19,391 bases of DNA from Nanobdellota archaeon (GTDB lineage: Archaea > Nanobdellota > Nanobdellia > SCGC-AAA011-G17 > ARS1403): positions 1-19,391 of the forward strand of contig NZCU01000016.1 in assembly GCA_002688395.1 (NCBI GenBank), given 5' to 3'. This document shows positions 7,231 to 14,669 of this stretch, piece after piece. A program made the position numbers and the translations under genes. Below the pieces are notes generated by a model. The model was not told the DNA's origin and made no database searches. It was given only the letters and a program-made list of their open reading frames with translations. Each line of letters begins with the position of its first letter. Within the stretch, counting starts at the first letter, position 1.

Positions 7231-8008
7231 GAATATCAACAAATTCTTTATCTAATCCACCCAATCTAAAAATAGCAACTTTCTTCATACCATTTTCCTT
7301 AGCAAATTTTAAATCTCTCTCAAATTCCTCTTTAGTTATAAGTGGCTCATCACCTAAAATACCAATAGCAGTGCATCCAATACCAATAACAAACTTATCA
7401 CTATGTCTTTTACCCCATTTTTTAACAACTCTTCGATACCACTTCTTAAAAATCCAAGCTCCAATACTTCCAGCATATTTACCTAAACTAGTATACATCA
7501 TCTTAACTTTCTCATTCCCATATTTTTCAGGATGAAACCCCATACCAAACAAATCATTAAACCATTCCGGCAAAATATTTGGTTTTTCAGCAGTAATAAT
7601 CCTTATTTTACTTTTATAGTCTCTAAAAAATTTCTTAATCATTCTAACATTGCCAAAAAATTTAAAGAATTCAGTAATATACAAACTTTTCTTCATAAAC
7701 CAAGGAGCTTCAGCATCCCATTTTAAGAATAATTTCTCTCCTTTATCAACATTTTCTTTAATTTCATTTAATATTCTAATTAAACCCTCTCTCTTACCCC
7801 AAGGACTTATCCAATAACCCTCTTCTTTCTTTAAAGTAGGCCAATAACCAACTGCTTTTACATTCTTATTTTTCTTTACTTTTTTCTCATATTCTCTAAA
7901 TTTACTTAAATTAGATGCGGCTATAATCAATTCAATATTAAAATCTATTAACTTCAATTTACTCAAATTTTTTTCAGTAGGAAACTCTTCATATATCTTT
8001 ACTTGCAT
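7214..8008 (-). CDS. Hypothetical protein, 264 aa
   Basis: I do not recognise a family with certainty. The protein is soluble, with no clear signal peptide or membrane span. Alternating hydrophobic strands and helices (IELIIAASN, VKAVGYWPTL, KLFLKWDAEAP, KIRIITAE, KFVIGIGCTAIGILGD, MKKVAIFRLGGL) resemble a TIM-barrel-like layout. Noticeable residues are the YWPTLKKEEGYWISPW segment, WDAEAPW and GMGFHPEKYG, where acidic and His residues could form an active site. The C-terminal line AIFRLGGLDKEFVDIL fits the last strand and helix of a barrel. The start at 8008 is supported by a TATA box about 27 bp upstream that is shared with the next gene on the plus strand. Its 3' end overlaps the glycosyltransferase. 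Confidence 0.75.
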   Translation of the reverse strand: MQVKIYEEFPTEKNLSKLKLIDFNIELIIAASNLSKFREYEKKVKKNKNVKAVGYWPTLKKEEGYWISPWGKREGLIRILNEIKENVDKGEKLFLKWDAEAPWFMKKSLYITEFFKFFGNVRMIKKFFRDYKSKIRIITAEKPNILPEWFNDLFGMGFHPEKYGNEKVKMMYTSLGKYAGSIGAWIFKKWYRRVVKKWGKRHSDKFVIGIGCTAIGILGDEPLITKEEFERDLKFAKENGMKKVAIFRLGGLDKEFVDILKNYL

Positions 8009-8030
8009 ATAAAATACGAATTAAATAAAC

Positions 8031-8039
8031 TATATAAAT
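8031..8039. promoter_or_regulatory. Shared TATA box between the 264-aa and 72-aa genes
   Basis: TATATAAAT lies midway in the 52-bp gap between two divergent ATGs (8008 minus, 8061 plus), about 26-27 bp from each. This repeats the secF/trm56 geometry exactly in gap length. No other TATA-like box of comparable quality is seen for either gene. Confidence 0.65.
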
Positions 8040-8060
8040 CTTTAAGTTAAATTTATTTAA

Positions 8061-8279
8061 ATGGAATTAGATGAATTAACACAAAACCTAAGAACTATGA
8101 TAAAAGAGGCCTCTGAACCAAACCCTCATATTGTAGGATACAGAGAACGTATAGATGAAATAAGAGAAGAATCAGGTGATAAAATGCATCCAATGCTACT
8201 CCATTATCTAGAAAAAGGAGATTATGTAAAAGCATTAAGATTTCTCGAAACAAGAATAAGCGGACCTGAAGAGATTTGA
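8061..8279 (+). CDS. Small hypothetical protein, 72 aa
   Basis: Starts MELDELTQNLRTMIKEAS and is predicted to be mostly helical and acidic, with a central MHPMLLHYLEKGDYVKALRFL helix pair that resembles a TPR-like unit. No family is recognised. The leaderless start is supported by the TATA box 26 bp upstream. The last codons and the TGA (8261-8279) run antisense through the 3' end of the tRNA-Arg gene, so the C-terminus SGPEEI is dictated by tRNA sequence. Its context (between an orphan gene and a tRNA) gives no function. Confidence 0.6.
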   Translation: MELDELTQNLRTMIKEASEPNPHIVGYRERIDEIREESGDKMHPMLLHYLEKGDYVKALRFLETRISGPEEI

Positions 8280-8368
8280 ACTCTCGACCTCATCCTCACT
8301 CCTTTTGTAAAAACTTTTTCTAAAAGTTTTAGGAGGGATGCGCTCTTTCCAAGCTGAGCTACAGGTCC
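8261..8368 (-). tRNA. tRNA-Arg(CCU) with a canonical intron
   Basis: On the minus strand the acceptor GGACCTG pairs with CAGGTCC, with G73 as expected for archaeal Arg tRNAs. The D-stem is GCTC/GAGC, the anticodon stem CATCC/GGATG, and the T-stem GAGAG/CTCTT with loop TTCAAAT. The loop reads C-T-CCT-A then, after the intron, A. The anticodon is therefore CCU (8331-8333 on the plus strand). The gene lies between the convergent 72-aa gene and the PIN-ATPase gene. Confidence 0.92.
8297..8329 (-). other. tRNA-Arg intron, position 37/38
   Basis: 33-nt intron with a textbook bulge-helix-bulge: exon CTCC pairs with intron GGAG, the first bulge is TA^A and the second is TG^A. An internal AACTTTT/AAAAGTT-type hairpin fills the intron. 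Confidence 0.88.
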
Positions 8369-8405
8369 ATAAAATAATAATAGAATTCTTAATTTTTAAA
8401 CCTAA

Positions 8406-10208
8406 CTAAACTCTAACAATTAACCTTTTCCTATTGCCTAAACCATTTAAAATACTCTCTCCAATATCACTTCTTTTATGGATTTTAATATCTCCCTTCT
8501 TTCCAACAATAGCACTTAATAAAAACTCATCATCAATAAAAATATCTGCTGGCTTTCCAACATGATCTTTAATGAAAATGATAATACTATTTTTTCTCTC
8601 AATAATCTCAAATTCCACTTCATTTTTCTCTTTTTTAATTTCTGTTAATTCTTCAATATCTAAACTTATCCCCAATAATTTCTCAACCTCTTCAATATTT
8701 TTTCCTTGCTTTCCAATTATTCTAGCAACAAACTTAGCAGGAACAAAAACTTTAGCTTTATGATCCCCAACCATTTCAACTCTCACATCTCCATATTTAT
8801 TAAAATAATTTTCAATTTGTTTAGAAGCTAACTTCCTACTAGGATTAGTTTCACCAGAACTTTGAACAGGAATAACAACAGTTTCTTCCCCATAACTATA
8901 AATCTCAAATTCTAATTTATCATCCTCAAAATCTTTAACCTCAACAACAGGCCTAGCTAAATCTGCCTCAGTCATTCCACTAGGAACTTTAACCATCATT
9001 TCAACACTTAAAACTTTAGCAACACCACCATCTTTAATAAAAATTACAGTATCTACAACATGGGGAATAACACCTAATTCAATTTTTCCAATAAATCTTT
9101 GAATAGCATCTATAGGATTTGTAGCATGAATAACTCCTGCCAATCCAATTCCAGCCATTCTTAAATCAGAAAATAAATCAAAATCTTTGTAATTTCTCAT
9201 CTCATCAAAAACACAATAATCAGGCCTAGATAATAATAAAATATCATGAATCTCCTCATTTTTCCCATAATTCAAACTATACTGAGTTACATTATCATCT
9301 AATTGTAAATCTCTCGTCGCTTCAATAGTTTTAACAATTTTATTTTGACCAGCATAAAACTCAGCTAAAGCACTTGTAAATGTTGATTTTCCCATTCCAG
9401 GACTCCCAGCAATCAAAATACCTTCTGCTTGCCCACTTATTCTCTCAAATAATTTCTCACTTAATTTATAATCTTTTAAATTTAATTTCTTAACAGGCCT
9501 AACAGCAGTTACTTCTTGCTTATCAGAAAAAGGAGGATGAGTAATAACAATTCTATAACTCCCCAACTGAACAATAGTACTCCCACCTCGTTCAATCTCC
9601 AAAAAACTATCCCTTCTTGATTTGGCTACCTCAATAATCTCTTTAGAAATTTCTTTTAATTCATCATGCCTCAAAACTTTCTTACTTAAATCAATAAAAT
9701 CAATATTTCCAGGAGTTCCTTTTTTAGCTTTAGGAACTAACCCTTCTCTTAAATGAACACTCATAGTTTGTTTATCAAAATAACCATCTAACTTTAATTT
9801 TTTATGATGTTTAATAACATGTTCAACATAAATTACATGTATCCCTTTAGATTCTGCAACTTTACTCTGTACTTTATCAGAAGTAATTAATGTAGCACCC
9901 TCATCCCATGCTAATTTTCTTATAGAAGCATCTAATTCTCCTAAATAAGCATATTTTATGTCACTAGCTCTTGGCCTGTCACCAATATATTTAATCTTAA
10001 TATTCATCTCTCTTAATTTCTTTAATTCATCTAAACCCAAATAACCAATGGCTTTCCCAGAATTCGCTTGATGTTCCAACTCAGCTAACAAAGCTTCATG
10101 AATTAATAACTCTTTAACAACCAACTCTTTTTTCTCTATCCTCTCACTTAATATTCCCTGAATTATCACACTAGTATCAGGAACTAATTTACTAATAGTT
10201 TCACCCAT
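8406..10208 (-). CDS. PIN domain-PilT/VirB11-type ATPase-KH domain protein
   Basis: 600 residues in the three-part order of the archaeal COG1855 family. An N-terminal PIN nuclease-like domain (about 1-140) has VPDTSVIIQG, the LAELEHQ segment and TLITSD with the expected acidic residues. A RecA-like secretion-type ATPase follows, with Walker A GSPGMGKST near residue 267, Walker B YCVFDEM near 331 and a His-containing GVIHATNP segment near 360. A KH RNA-binding domain at about 488-520 has VARIIGKQGKNIEEVEKLLG. A C-terminal small domain ends the protein. The combination suggests an ATP-driven RNA nuclease or RNP factor; the family's precise role is not established. It is widely conserved in archaea and seems complete here. 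Confidence 0.9.
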   Translation of the reverse strand: MGETISKLVPDTSVIIQGILSERIEKKELVVKELLIHEALLAELEHQANSGKAIGYLGLDELKKLREMNIKIKYIGDRPRASDIKYAYLGELDASIRKLAWDEGATLITSDKVQSKVAESKGIHVIYVEHVIKHHKKLKLDGYFDKQTMSVHLREGLVPKAKKGTPGNIDFIDLSKKVLRHDELKEISKEIIEVAKSRRDSFLEIERGGSTIVQLGSYRIVITHPPFSDKQEVTAVRPVKKLNLKDYKLSEKLFERISGQAEGILIAGSPGMGKSTFTSALAEFYAGQNKIVKTIEATRDLQLDDNVTQYSLNYGKNEEIHDILLLSRPDYCVFDEMRNYKDFDLFSDLRMAGIGLAGVIHATNPIDAIQRFIGKIELGVIPHVVDTVIFIKDGGVAKVLSVEMMVKVPSGMTEADLARPVVEVKDFEDDKLEFEIYSYGEETVVIPVQSSGETNPSRKLASKQIENYFNKYGDVRVEMVGDHKAKVFVPAKFVARIIGKQGKNIEEVEKLLGISLDIEELTEIKKEKNEVEFEIIERKNSIIIFIKDHVGKPADIFIDDEFLLSAIVGKKGDIKIHKRSDIGESILNGLGNRKRLIVRV

Positions 10209-10244
10209 ATTAAATCTAAATAAAATTAAACTTTTAAATCTTTC

Positions 10245-10460
10245 TTAAGATAAATTCCTAATAATCTCTCCTTTTCTTCTACTTAAATAAAAAAATGTGT
10301 CTCCCAAAACAAAAGAATCGTCACCTTCTAAAAACATCCCCTTCCAATATCTTATAAGATTCTTATTCCAATAAGCAAGAGAATCCTCTCCTCTCTTCAA
10401 AGAATCAATATACTCGTTCTCTATTTCTTCCATCCAACTAACAGGATAATTCTCTAACAT
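10245..10460 (-). CDS. Small hypothetical protein, 71 aa
   Basis: Starts MLENYPVSWMEEIENEYIDS and is rich in aromatic residues (five Trp/Tyr in the middle, YWNKNLIRYWKGMF) and in acidic residues. No family is recognised. A TATA-like GTTTAAAAC about 25 bp before the ATG, overlapping the end of trmI, supports a leaderless transcript of its own. It lies between trmI and the PIN-ATPase gene on the same strand. Confidence 0.6.
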   Translation of the reverse strand: MLENYPVSWMEEIENEYIDSLKRGEDSLAYWNKNLIRYWKGMFLEGDDSFVLGDTFFYLSRRKGEIIRNLS

Positions 10461-10485
10461 TACTTTATAGTATATGGAAAAAGTT

Positions 10486-11055
10486 TTAAACCTTCCTTAA
10501 AACAACAATAAAAGCAGTATGCCCCAGCATCTTATGTTCAGGTCTAACTCTTTCACCTTCTACAACCCACTCTCTTTCAATATTCTCCAAAATCCTAACA
10601 ACCTTAAATTTATTTTTTATATTATCAACAATTTCCATAACTTGGGTAATTTTAGGACAAAAACAAACTACTTCCCCATCTTTTTTCAAAGCATTAAACA
10701 CATTATCTAAAGCTTTATAGTGTTCTTTTAAATCAAGCGTTATTAGATCTAAATTCTTCTCTTTAATTTCTTCATAAACATCTTTATTTTTAAAAGTTAT
10801 TTTTGCCGAATCTTTTTCTAAAAGGTTCTTACAATTTTCCTTAGCTATATCTAAGAATTCTTTTCTATTATCATAACTATAAACTCTTTTAACAAACCTA
10901 GCTAAATTACAAGTTAAAACCCCACTCCCACTACCAGCATCTAAAACCCTAGAATCTTTGTCAATGTTAGTGTTAGATAATATAACTCCAATATCTTTTT
11001 GCAGCATAATAGCTGGTCCTCTTTTAATTTTCTTTAATTTTCGTAAAAAATTCAT
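10486..11055 (-). CDS. trmI: tRNA (adenine-57/58-N1)-methyltransferase TrmI-like, lacking the N-terminal domain
   Basis: 189 residues of the Rossmann SAM-methyltransferase core of TrmI, which methylates A57 and A58 in the tRNA T-loop. Recognised motifs are RGPAIMLQKDIG (residues 12-23), VLDAGSGSGVLTCNLAR (motif I, SAM binding), VYSYDNRKEF, DLITLDL (with the conserved Asp) and RPEHKMLGHTAFIVVLRK at the C-terminus. Typical archaeal TrmI is about 250 residues and carries an N-terminal beta-barrel of about 70 residues before GPA; that domain is absent here. The usual LDLPEPW is LDLKEHY. No alternative upstream start restores the missing domain. With Trm56 in the same window this gives two T-loop modification enzymes, both shortened. 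Confidence 0.85.
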   Translation of the reverse strand: MNFLRKLKKIKRGPAIMLQKDIGVILSNTNIDKDSRVLDAGSGSGVLTCNLARFVKRVYSYDNRKEFLDIAKENCKNLLEKDSAKITFKNKDVYEEIKEKNLDLITLDLKEHYKALDNVFNALKKDGEVVCFCPKITQVMEIVDNIKNKFKVVRILENIEREWVVEGERVRPEHKMLGHTAFIVVLRKV

Positions 11056-11145
11056 CTTAGTTTATACTTTTCAACAACAAATTTTGTCCTATTTAAATTT
11101 ACCCATAGAAACGTTTAAAAGAGAAAATTTCTACATTTTATATAC

Positions 11146-11230
11146 GCGGAAGTGCCAGAGTCTGGAAAATGGGAAGGACTCAAAATCCTTTGGCTTAGTG
11201 CCTACGCAGGTTCAAATCCTGTCTTCCGCA
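11146..11230 (+). tRNA. tRNA-Leu(CAA)
   Basis: Acceptor GCGGAAG/CTTCCGC with A73, anticodon stem AAGGA/TCCTT, loop CTCAAAA (anticodon CAA at 11181-11183), a long variable arm GGC-TTAGT-GCC typical of Leu, and T-stem GCAGG/CCTGT. No intron. A TATA box (GTTTAAAAG, about 11114-11122) lies 25-30 bp upstream. Its 3' half matches the second tRNA-Leu of this window at all but a few positions. Confidence 0.93.
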
Positions 11231-11231
11231 G

Positions 11232-11621
11232 TTAAAAAATCCCAAAAACAGCATCTAAAGAAATACTTCCACTACCTAATAAGACTAAAGCAACTAAAGC
11301 AGCTAAACTAACATAATTTATCTCCCAACCATCTACAAAACCTAATCTTTTTACAAATTTCCTATGATAAATACCTTGCAACATAACAGCGCCCATCAAA
11401 AGCGCAAATAGCCTACTACCCAACCCTAATATTAACAAAATCCCCCCAAAAAATTCAATAATAATAATGAACCAAGCAAACAATATCCCAGGTTTATATC
11501 CTAATTTATCTAACCAATTAGCAATATCCTTAGGATCCATTAATTTTTTACATCCATGCTTAATAAAAAAACTACCAATAATTAAACGTATAATTAATAA
11601 AGCAATATCTTCCATGACCAT
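11232..11621 (-). CDS. DoxX-like integral membrane protein
   Basis: About 129 residues from the start MVMEDIALLIIRL, with four hydrophobic spans: ALLIIRLIIGSFFI, ILFAWFIIIIEFFGGILLIL, LFALLMGAVMLQGI and VSLAALVALVLLGS. The segment HGCKKLMDPKDIANWLDKLG after the first span and IEFFGGILLILGLGSRL are characteristic of the DoxX/DoxD family, membrane proteins linked in various organisms to quinone or thiol redox. A longer frame opens at 11705, but a TATA box (TTTATATAAATA, about 11639-11651) lies about 25 bp before 11621, favouring the shorter leaderless form. The stop is one base from the tRNA-Leu 3' end. Function beyond family membership is unknown. Confidence 0.85.
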   Translation of the reverse strand: MVMEDIALLIIRLIIGSFFIKHGCKKLMDPKDIANWLDKLGYKPGILFAWFIIIIEFFGGILLILGLGSRLFALLMGAVMLQGIYHRKFVKRLGFVDGWEINYVSLAALVALVLLGSGSISLDAVFGIF

Positions 11622-11699
11622 AACTATATTCTCTAGTCTATATTTATATAATTTACTAAACAAAAACCTTTTTAAACTAAATATACCCAAATTACTAAC

Positions 11700-11999
11700 A
11701 TGCAAAGAACAGGAACAAATAGAAGGAAAACAAGAAGTTTATTCAAAAAAAACGTAAGATTAAAAGGAAAAATAAGCATTAGAAACTACTTACAAACCTT
11801 TAAAGAAGGGGAAAAAGTACTATTAAAAGCAGAACCTGCAATCCAAAAAGGTATGTATTTCAGAAGATTCCACGGAAAAACAGGAGAAATTATAGGAACT
11901 CAAGGAACAAATTATAGAATAAAAATACAAGATGGTAATAAACCAAAAGAAGTGATAGTACATCCAATACACTTAAAAAAATGTCAGAAGAAAAATTAG
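11700..11999 (+). CDS. rpl21e: Ribosomal protein eL21
   Basis: 99 residues of the archaeal/eukaryotic large-subunit protein eL21. Recognised features are the basic N-terminus RTGTNRRKTRSLFKK, ISIRNYLQTFKEGEKVLL, the SH3-like barrel core GMYFRRFHGKTGEIIGTQG and the VIVHPIHLKK end, all close to normal length. The start at 11700 has a TATA-like CTTTTTAAACT about 28 bp upstream, diverging from doxX. Its last 19 bp overlap rpoF, in the usual archaeal order eL21-rpoF-DUF655. Confidence 0.96.
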   Translation: MQRTGTNRRKTRSLFKKNVRLKGKISIRNYLQTFKEGEKVLLKAEPAIQKGMYFRRFHGKTGEIIGTQGTNYRIKIQDGNKPKEVIVHPIHLKKCQKKN

Positions 12000-12331
12000 T
12001 CAACGAAAGACCAATAACAATGGTTGAATTAGCAGATGATTTAAATAAATTGGAAAAGAAAGAAGAATTAAACTTTAGATCAAATAAAGCAAAAAAATAC
12101 CTAAACCATTTCGCAAAAATAACTATAAAAGATGTAAAAGACTTAACTAAGAAAATTCAAGATTTAAATATTCCAAGATTAAAAGATAGACAAATAGTAA
12201 AAGTAATTGACACTCTTCCAGATACATTAGAAGAATTAAGAATGTTATTTGTAGGAGAAACAACAACAGTTAATGAAGATAATCTGAAGAAAATACTGGA
12301 AGTAGTAAAAGAATATGTTAAGAAAAAATAA
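11981..12331 (+). CDS. rpoF: RNA polymerase subunit F (Rpb4 homologue)
   Basis: 116 residues. RpoF pairs with RpoE to form the stalk of archaeal RNA polymerase. The sequence has the RPITMVELADDLNKL opening and the HRDC-like end with IPRLKDRQIVKVIDTLPDTLEELRMLFVGE, which is diagnostic for the family. The start ATG lies 19 bp inside eL21, so translation is probably coupled. The next gene, DUF655, follows after 17 bp. Length is normal. Confidence 0.95.
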   Translation: MSEEKLVNERPITMVELADDLNKLEKKEELNFRSNKAKKYLNHFAKITIKDVKDLTKKIQDLNIPRLKDRQIVKVIDTLPDTLEELRMLFVGETTTVNEDNLKKILEVVKEYVKKK

Positions 12332-12348
12332 AACTATTGGAGTAAAAA

Positions 12349-12915
12349 ATGATGACACAGCAACCTATAAGAGAAGAAGTAGTAATTATCTTAGATTTCT
12401 TGCCACATGGCTACCCATTCGATTCTCGCCCAATGCACCAAAAAACACCAATAGTACAAGCTTTAGGTAAAAATCATTTCACTTTACTAGAATTAGTTCC
12501 TAAAAAAGAAGTTTTTCTCCAACCTTATGAAGAAGTTTACATTGGAGAAGGAAAAAGAGATAAAATCCACCATATAATTGGGAGATTATCTATGGATAAA
12601 TTAACACAAACTGCTAAAATGGAACTAAATGAGGTATTAAGCAATGTAGTAAGTAAAAATGAAGAAAAATTTGTTGAATTCTTTAACAAAGCAGGTCCTA
12701 TAAACACAAGAAGACATCAAATAGAGTTATTGCCTGGAGTAGGAAAAAAACATATGTGGGAAATTATAGAAGCAAGAAAAGAAGAAGAATTCAAAAACTT
12801 AGAAGATGTTAAAAAAAGAGTTAAATTAATGCCCGACCCCAAAAATGTGATAATTAAAAGAATCATAATGGAGTTGAATAATGAAGACAAGTATAAGTTA
12901 TTTTCAGGAGTATGA
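12349..12915 (+). CDS. DUF655 family predicted RNA-binding protein
   Basis: 188 residues of the archaeal DUF655/COG1491 family. The N-terminal half has an OB-like beta domain (VVILDFLPHGYPFDSRPMHQ, then VFLQPYEEVYIGEGKRDKIH). The C-terminal half has a helix-hairpin-helix IELLPGVGKKHMWEIIEARK, a nucleic-acid-binding element. Two adjacent ATG codons open the frame; GGAG lies 8-9 bp upstream and is the clearest ribosome-binding site in this operon. The biochemical role is unknown, but the conserved position after eL21-rpoF suggests work in transcription, translation or rRNA handling. Confidence 0.93.
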   Translation: MMTQQPIREEVVIILDFLPHGYPFDSRPMHQKTPIVQALGKNHFTLLELVPKKEVFLQPYEEVYIGEGKRDKIHHIIGRLSMDKLTQTAKMELNEVLSNVVSKNEEKFVEFFNKAGPINTRRHQIELLPGVGKKHMWEIIEARKEEEFKNLEDVKKRVKLMPDPKNVIIKRIIMELNNEDKYKLFSGV

Positions 12916-12955
12916 AAAACTTTTTAAACACTTATTCTTATAAAATTTTCATAAA

Positions 12956-13438
12956 ATGGTAGAAAATAAAGACTTCAGACACATTGTAAGACTAGCAGAA
13001 GCAGACCTTAATGGTAATAAAAAACTATTATCTTCACTAAGAAAAGTTAAAGGTGTCGGCTTCTCATTTGCAAATGCAATATGTACTGTCTCAGGGATAA
13101 AAGCGGATAAACAAGTAGGATCACTAACAGAAGAAGATATAAAAAAATTAACCGATGTTATAAAAAATCCTGAAAAATTCAAAATATTCTCCTGGCTTTA
13201 CAATAGAAAAAAAGATTTTGCAACAGGTAAAGATACACATTTAGTAGGTTCAGAATTAAAATTACAAAAAGAATTTGATATTAAACACTTAAAAAAAATT
13301 AAATGCTATAGAGGAGTAAGACATTCTCAAGGCTTACCTGTTCGCGGCCAACGAACTAGAGGAAACTTCAGACATGGAAGAACTATTGGAGTAAGAAGAA
13401 AAGGATTAAAGACAGCAGCATCTGGAGATAAGAAATAA
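12956..13438 (+). CDS. rps13: Ribosomal protein uS13
   Basis: 160 residues of the small-subunit head protein that contacts the large subunit and P-site tRNA. Features are FRHIVRLAEADLNGNKKLLS, the helix-two-turn-helix VKGVGFSFANAIC, and the basic C-terminal tail YRGVRHSQGLPVRGQRTRG followed by GRTIGVRRK. A TATA box (CTTTTTAAAC, about 12919-12928) lies near -30 from the ATG, so a new transcript starts here. It is the first gene of the uS13-uS4-uS11-rpoD unit. Confidence 0.97.
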   Translation: MVENKDFRHIVRLAEADLNGNKKLLSSLRKVKGVGFSFANAICTVSGIKADKQVGSLTEEDIKKLTDVIKNPEKFKIFSWLYNRKKDFATGKDTHLVGSELKLQKEFDIKHLKKIKCYRGVRHSQGLPVRGQRTRGNFRHGRTIGVRRKGLKTAASGDKK

Positions 13439-13440
13439 AA

Positions 13441-14211
13441 ATGGGAAGTCCTAAGAAGCCAAGAAAAAAATACAAAAAACCTTTAGTTGTTTGGCAAAGG
13501 GAATTAATTGATGAACAAAAAGAACTAATCAAAGAATACGGCTTAAAAAATAAAAAAGAAATTTGGAGAACAGAAGGTTTTCTAAAACAAATAAGAGATC
13601 AAGCAAAAAAACTAATAGCAACAGAATCGGAACAATCTCAAAAAGAAAAAGAACAACTAGTAACAAAATTGGTTGGTTTAGGATTATTAAAATCATCTTC
13701 TAAAATAGAAGATATCCTTACTTTAACAATAAAAGATATTTTAGAAAGACGCCTACAAACAGTAGTACAAAAAAAAGACATCTCTAAAAGTATAAAACAA
13801 TCACGTCAATTCATAGTTCATGGACACATAGGAATAAAAGAAGAAAAAATAAATGTTCCATCATACTTAGTTCCGGTTGAATTAGAAAACAAAATAACAT
13901 TCAATCCAGCATCTAAATTATCTAATGAACAACATCCAGAAAGAGTAAAAGAAAAGAGTAAAAAAGAAATGAGTGAGAAAAAAGAAAAAAGAGATGAAAC
14001 AGATATATTCGTTAAAGATCCATCAGAAGAAAAAGTTAAAGCAGAAGTTGAAAAAGTAGCTAAAGAAGCTGAAAAAAAAGCAGGAACAAAACCTCTTGAA
14101 AAACCTACAATACCAATTAAAAAGGAAGAAATTCAAAAAGTAGATGAAATAACACCTACTGAAAATAAAACACGCGAAAACGAAGATAAATCACCAGGAA
14201 AAGAAAACTAA
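13441..14211 (+). CDS. rps4: Ribosomal protein uS4 with long charged C-terminal extension
   Basis: 256 residues. The first 160 match archaeal uS4: basic N-terminus GSPKKPRKKYKKP, then the RNA-binding S4 domain with ILERRLQTVV, QSRQFIVHGHIGI and VPSYLVPVELE. uS4 nucleates 30S assembly. Residues about 161-256 are an extra tail dominated by Lys and Glu with Pro/Thr stretches, predicted to be disordered or partly helical; archaeal uS4 usually ends near 170-190. The ATG comes two bases after the uS13 stop, and its stop overlaps the uS11 start by one base (TAATG). Confidence 0.95.
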   Translation: MGSPKKPRKKYKKPLVVWQRELIDEQKELIKEYGLKNKKEIWRTEGFLKQIRDQAKKLIATESEQSQKEKEQLVTKLVGLGLLKSSSKIEDILTLTIKDILERRLQTVVQKKDISKSIKQSRQFIVHGHIGIKEEKINVPSYLVPVELENKITFNPASKLSNEQHPERVKEKSKKEMSEKKEKRDETDIFVKDPSEEKVKAEVEKVAKEAEKKAGTKPLEKPTIPIKKEEIQKVDEITPTENKTRENEDKSPGKEN

Positions 14212-14669
14212 TGGCATATCAAAGAGATAATAGGGATAACAGATCAGATAGAAATAGAAGACCTTTCACAAAGTATGATAAAAACGTAAGATGGGGAATC
14301 GCTCACATTTATGCTAGTTATAATAACACAATAATTCACATTACAGATATTACTGGAAGTGAAACTATAGCTAGAACATCTGGAGGTATGGTTGTAAAAG
14401 CTGATAGATTAGAATCTTCACCTACTGCCGCAATGGCAGCTGCAAAAATGGTAGCAGAACAATGTAAAGAAAAAGGAATAGGTGGTTTAATGATTAAAGT
14501 TAAAGCACCTGGTGGAAGTAACGGCCCAATGAATGCAGGTCCAGGAGCTCAAGCAGCTATTAGATCATTATCAAGATCTGGATTAAAAATAGGAACAATT
14601 GAAGATGTAACACCATATCCACACGATGGAACTAGAAAAAAAGGTGGAAGAAGAGGTAGGAGAGTATAA
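14211..14669 (+). CDS. rps11: Ribosomal protein uS11
   Basis: 152 residues of the small-subunit platform protein. Conserved blocks are RWGIAHIYASYNNTIIHITD, GSETIARTSGGMVVKADR, the PGGSNGPMNAGPGAQAAIR loop and the C-terminal DVTPYPHDGTRKKGGRRGRR. A roughly 20-residue Asp/Arg/Asn-rich N-terminal segment (RDNRDNRSDRNRR) precedes the core and is unusual. It overlaps its neighbours by one base on both sides, which fits a tightly coupled operon. Confidence 0.97.
   Translation: MAYQRDNRDNRSDRNRRPFTKYDKNVRWGIAHIYASYNNTIIHITDITGSETIARTSGGMVVKADRLESSPTAAMAAAKMVAEQCKEKGIGGLMIKVKAPGGSNGPMNAGPGAQAAIRSLSRSGLKIGTIEDVTPYPHDGTRKKGGRRGRRV

Noticed and set aside
11622..11705. A longer DoxX protein starting at 11705
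   Set aside because: The added residues are basic and unlike the family, and a TATA box sits 25 bp before the internal ATG at 11621.
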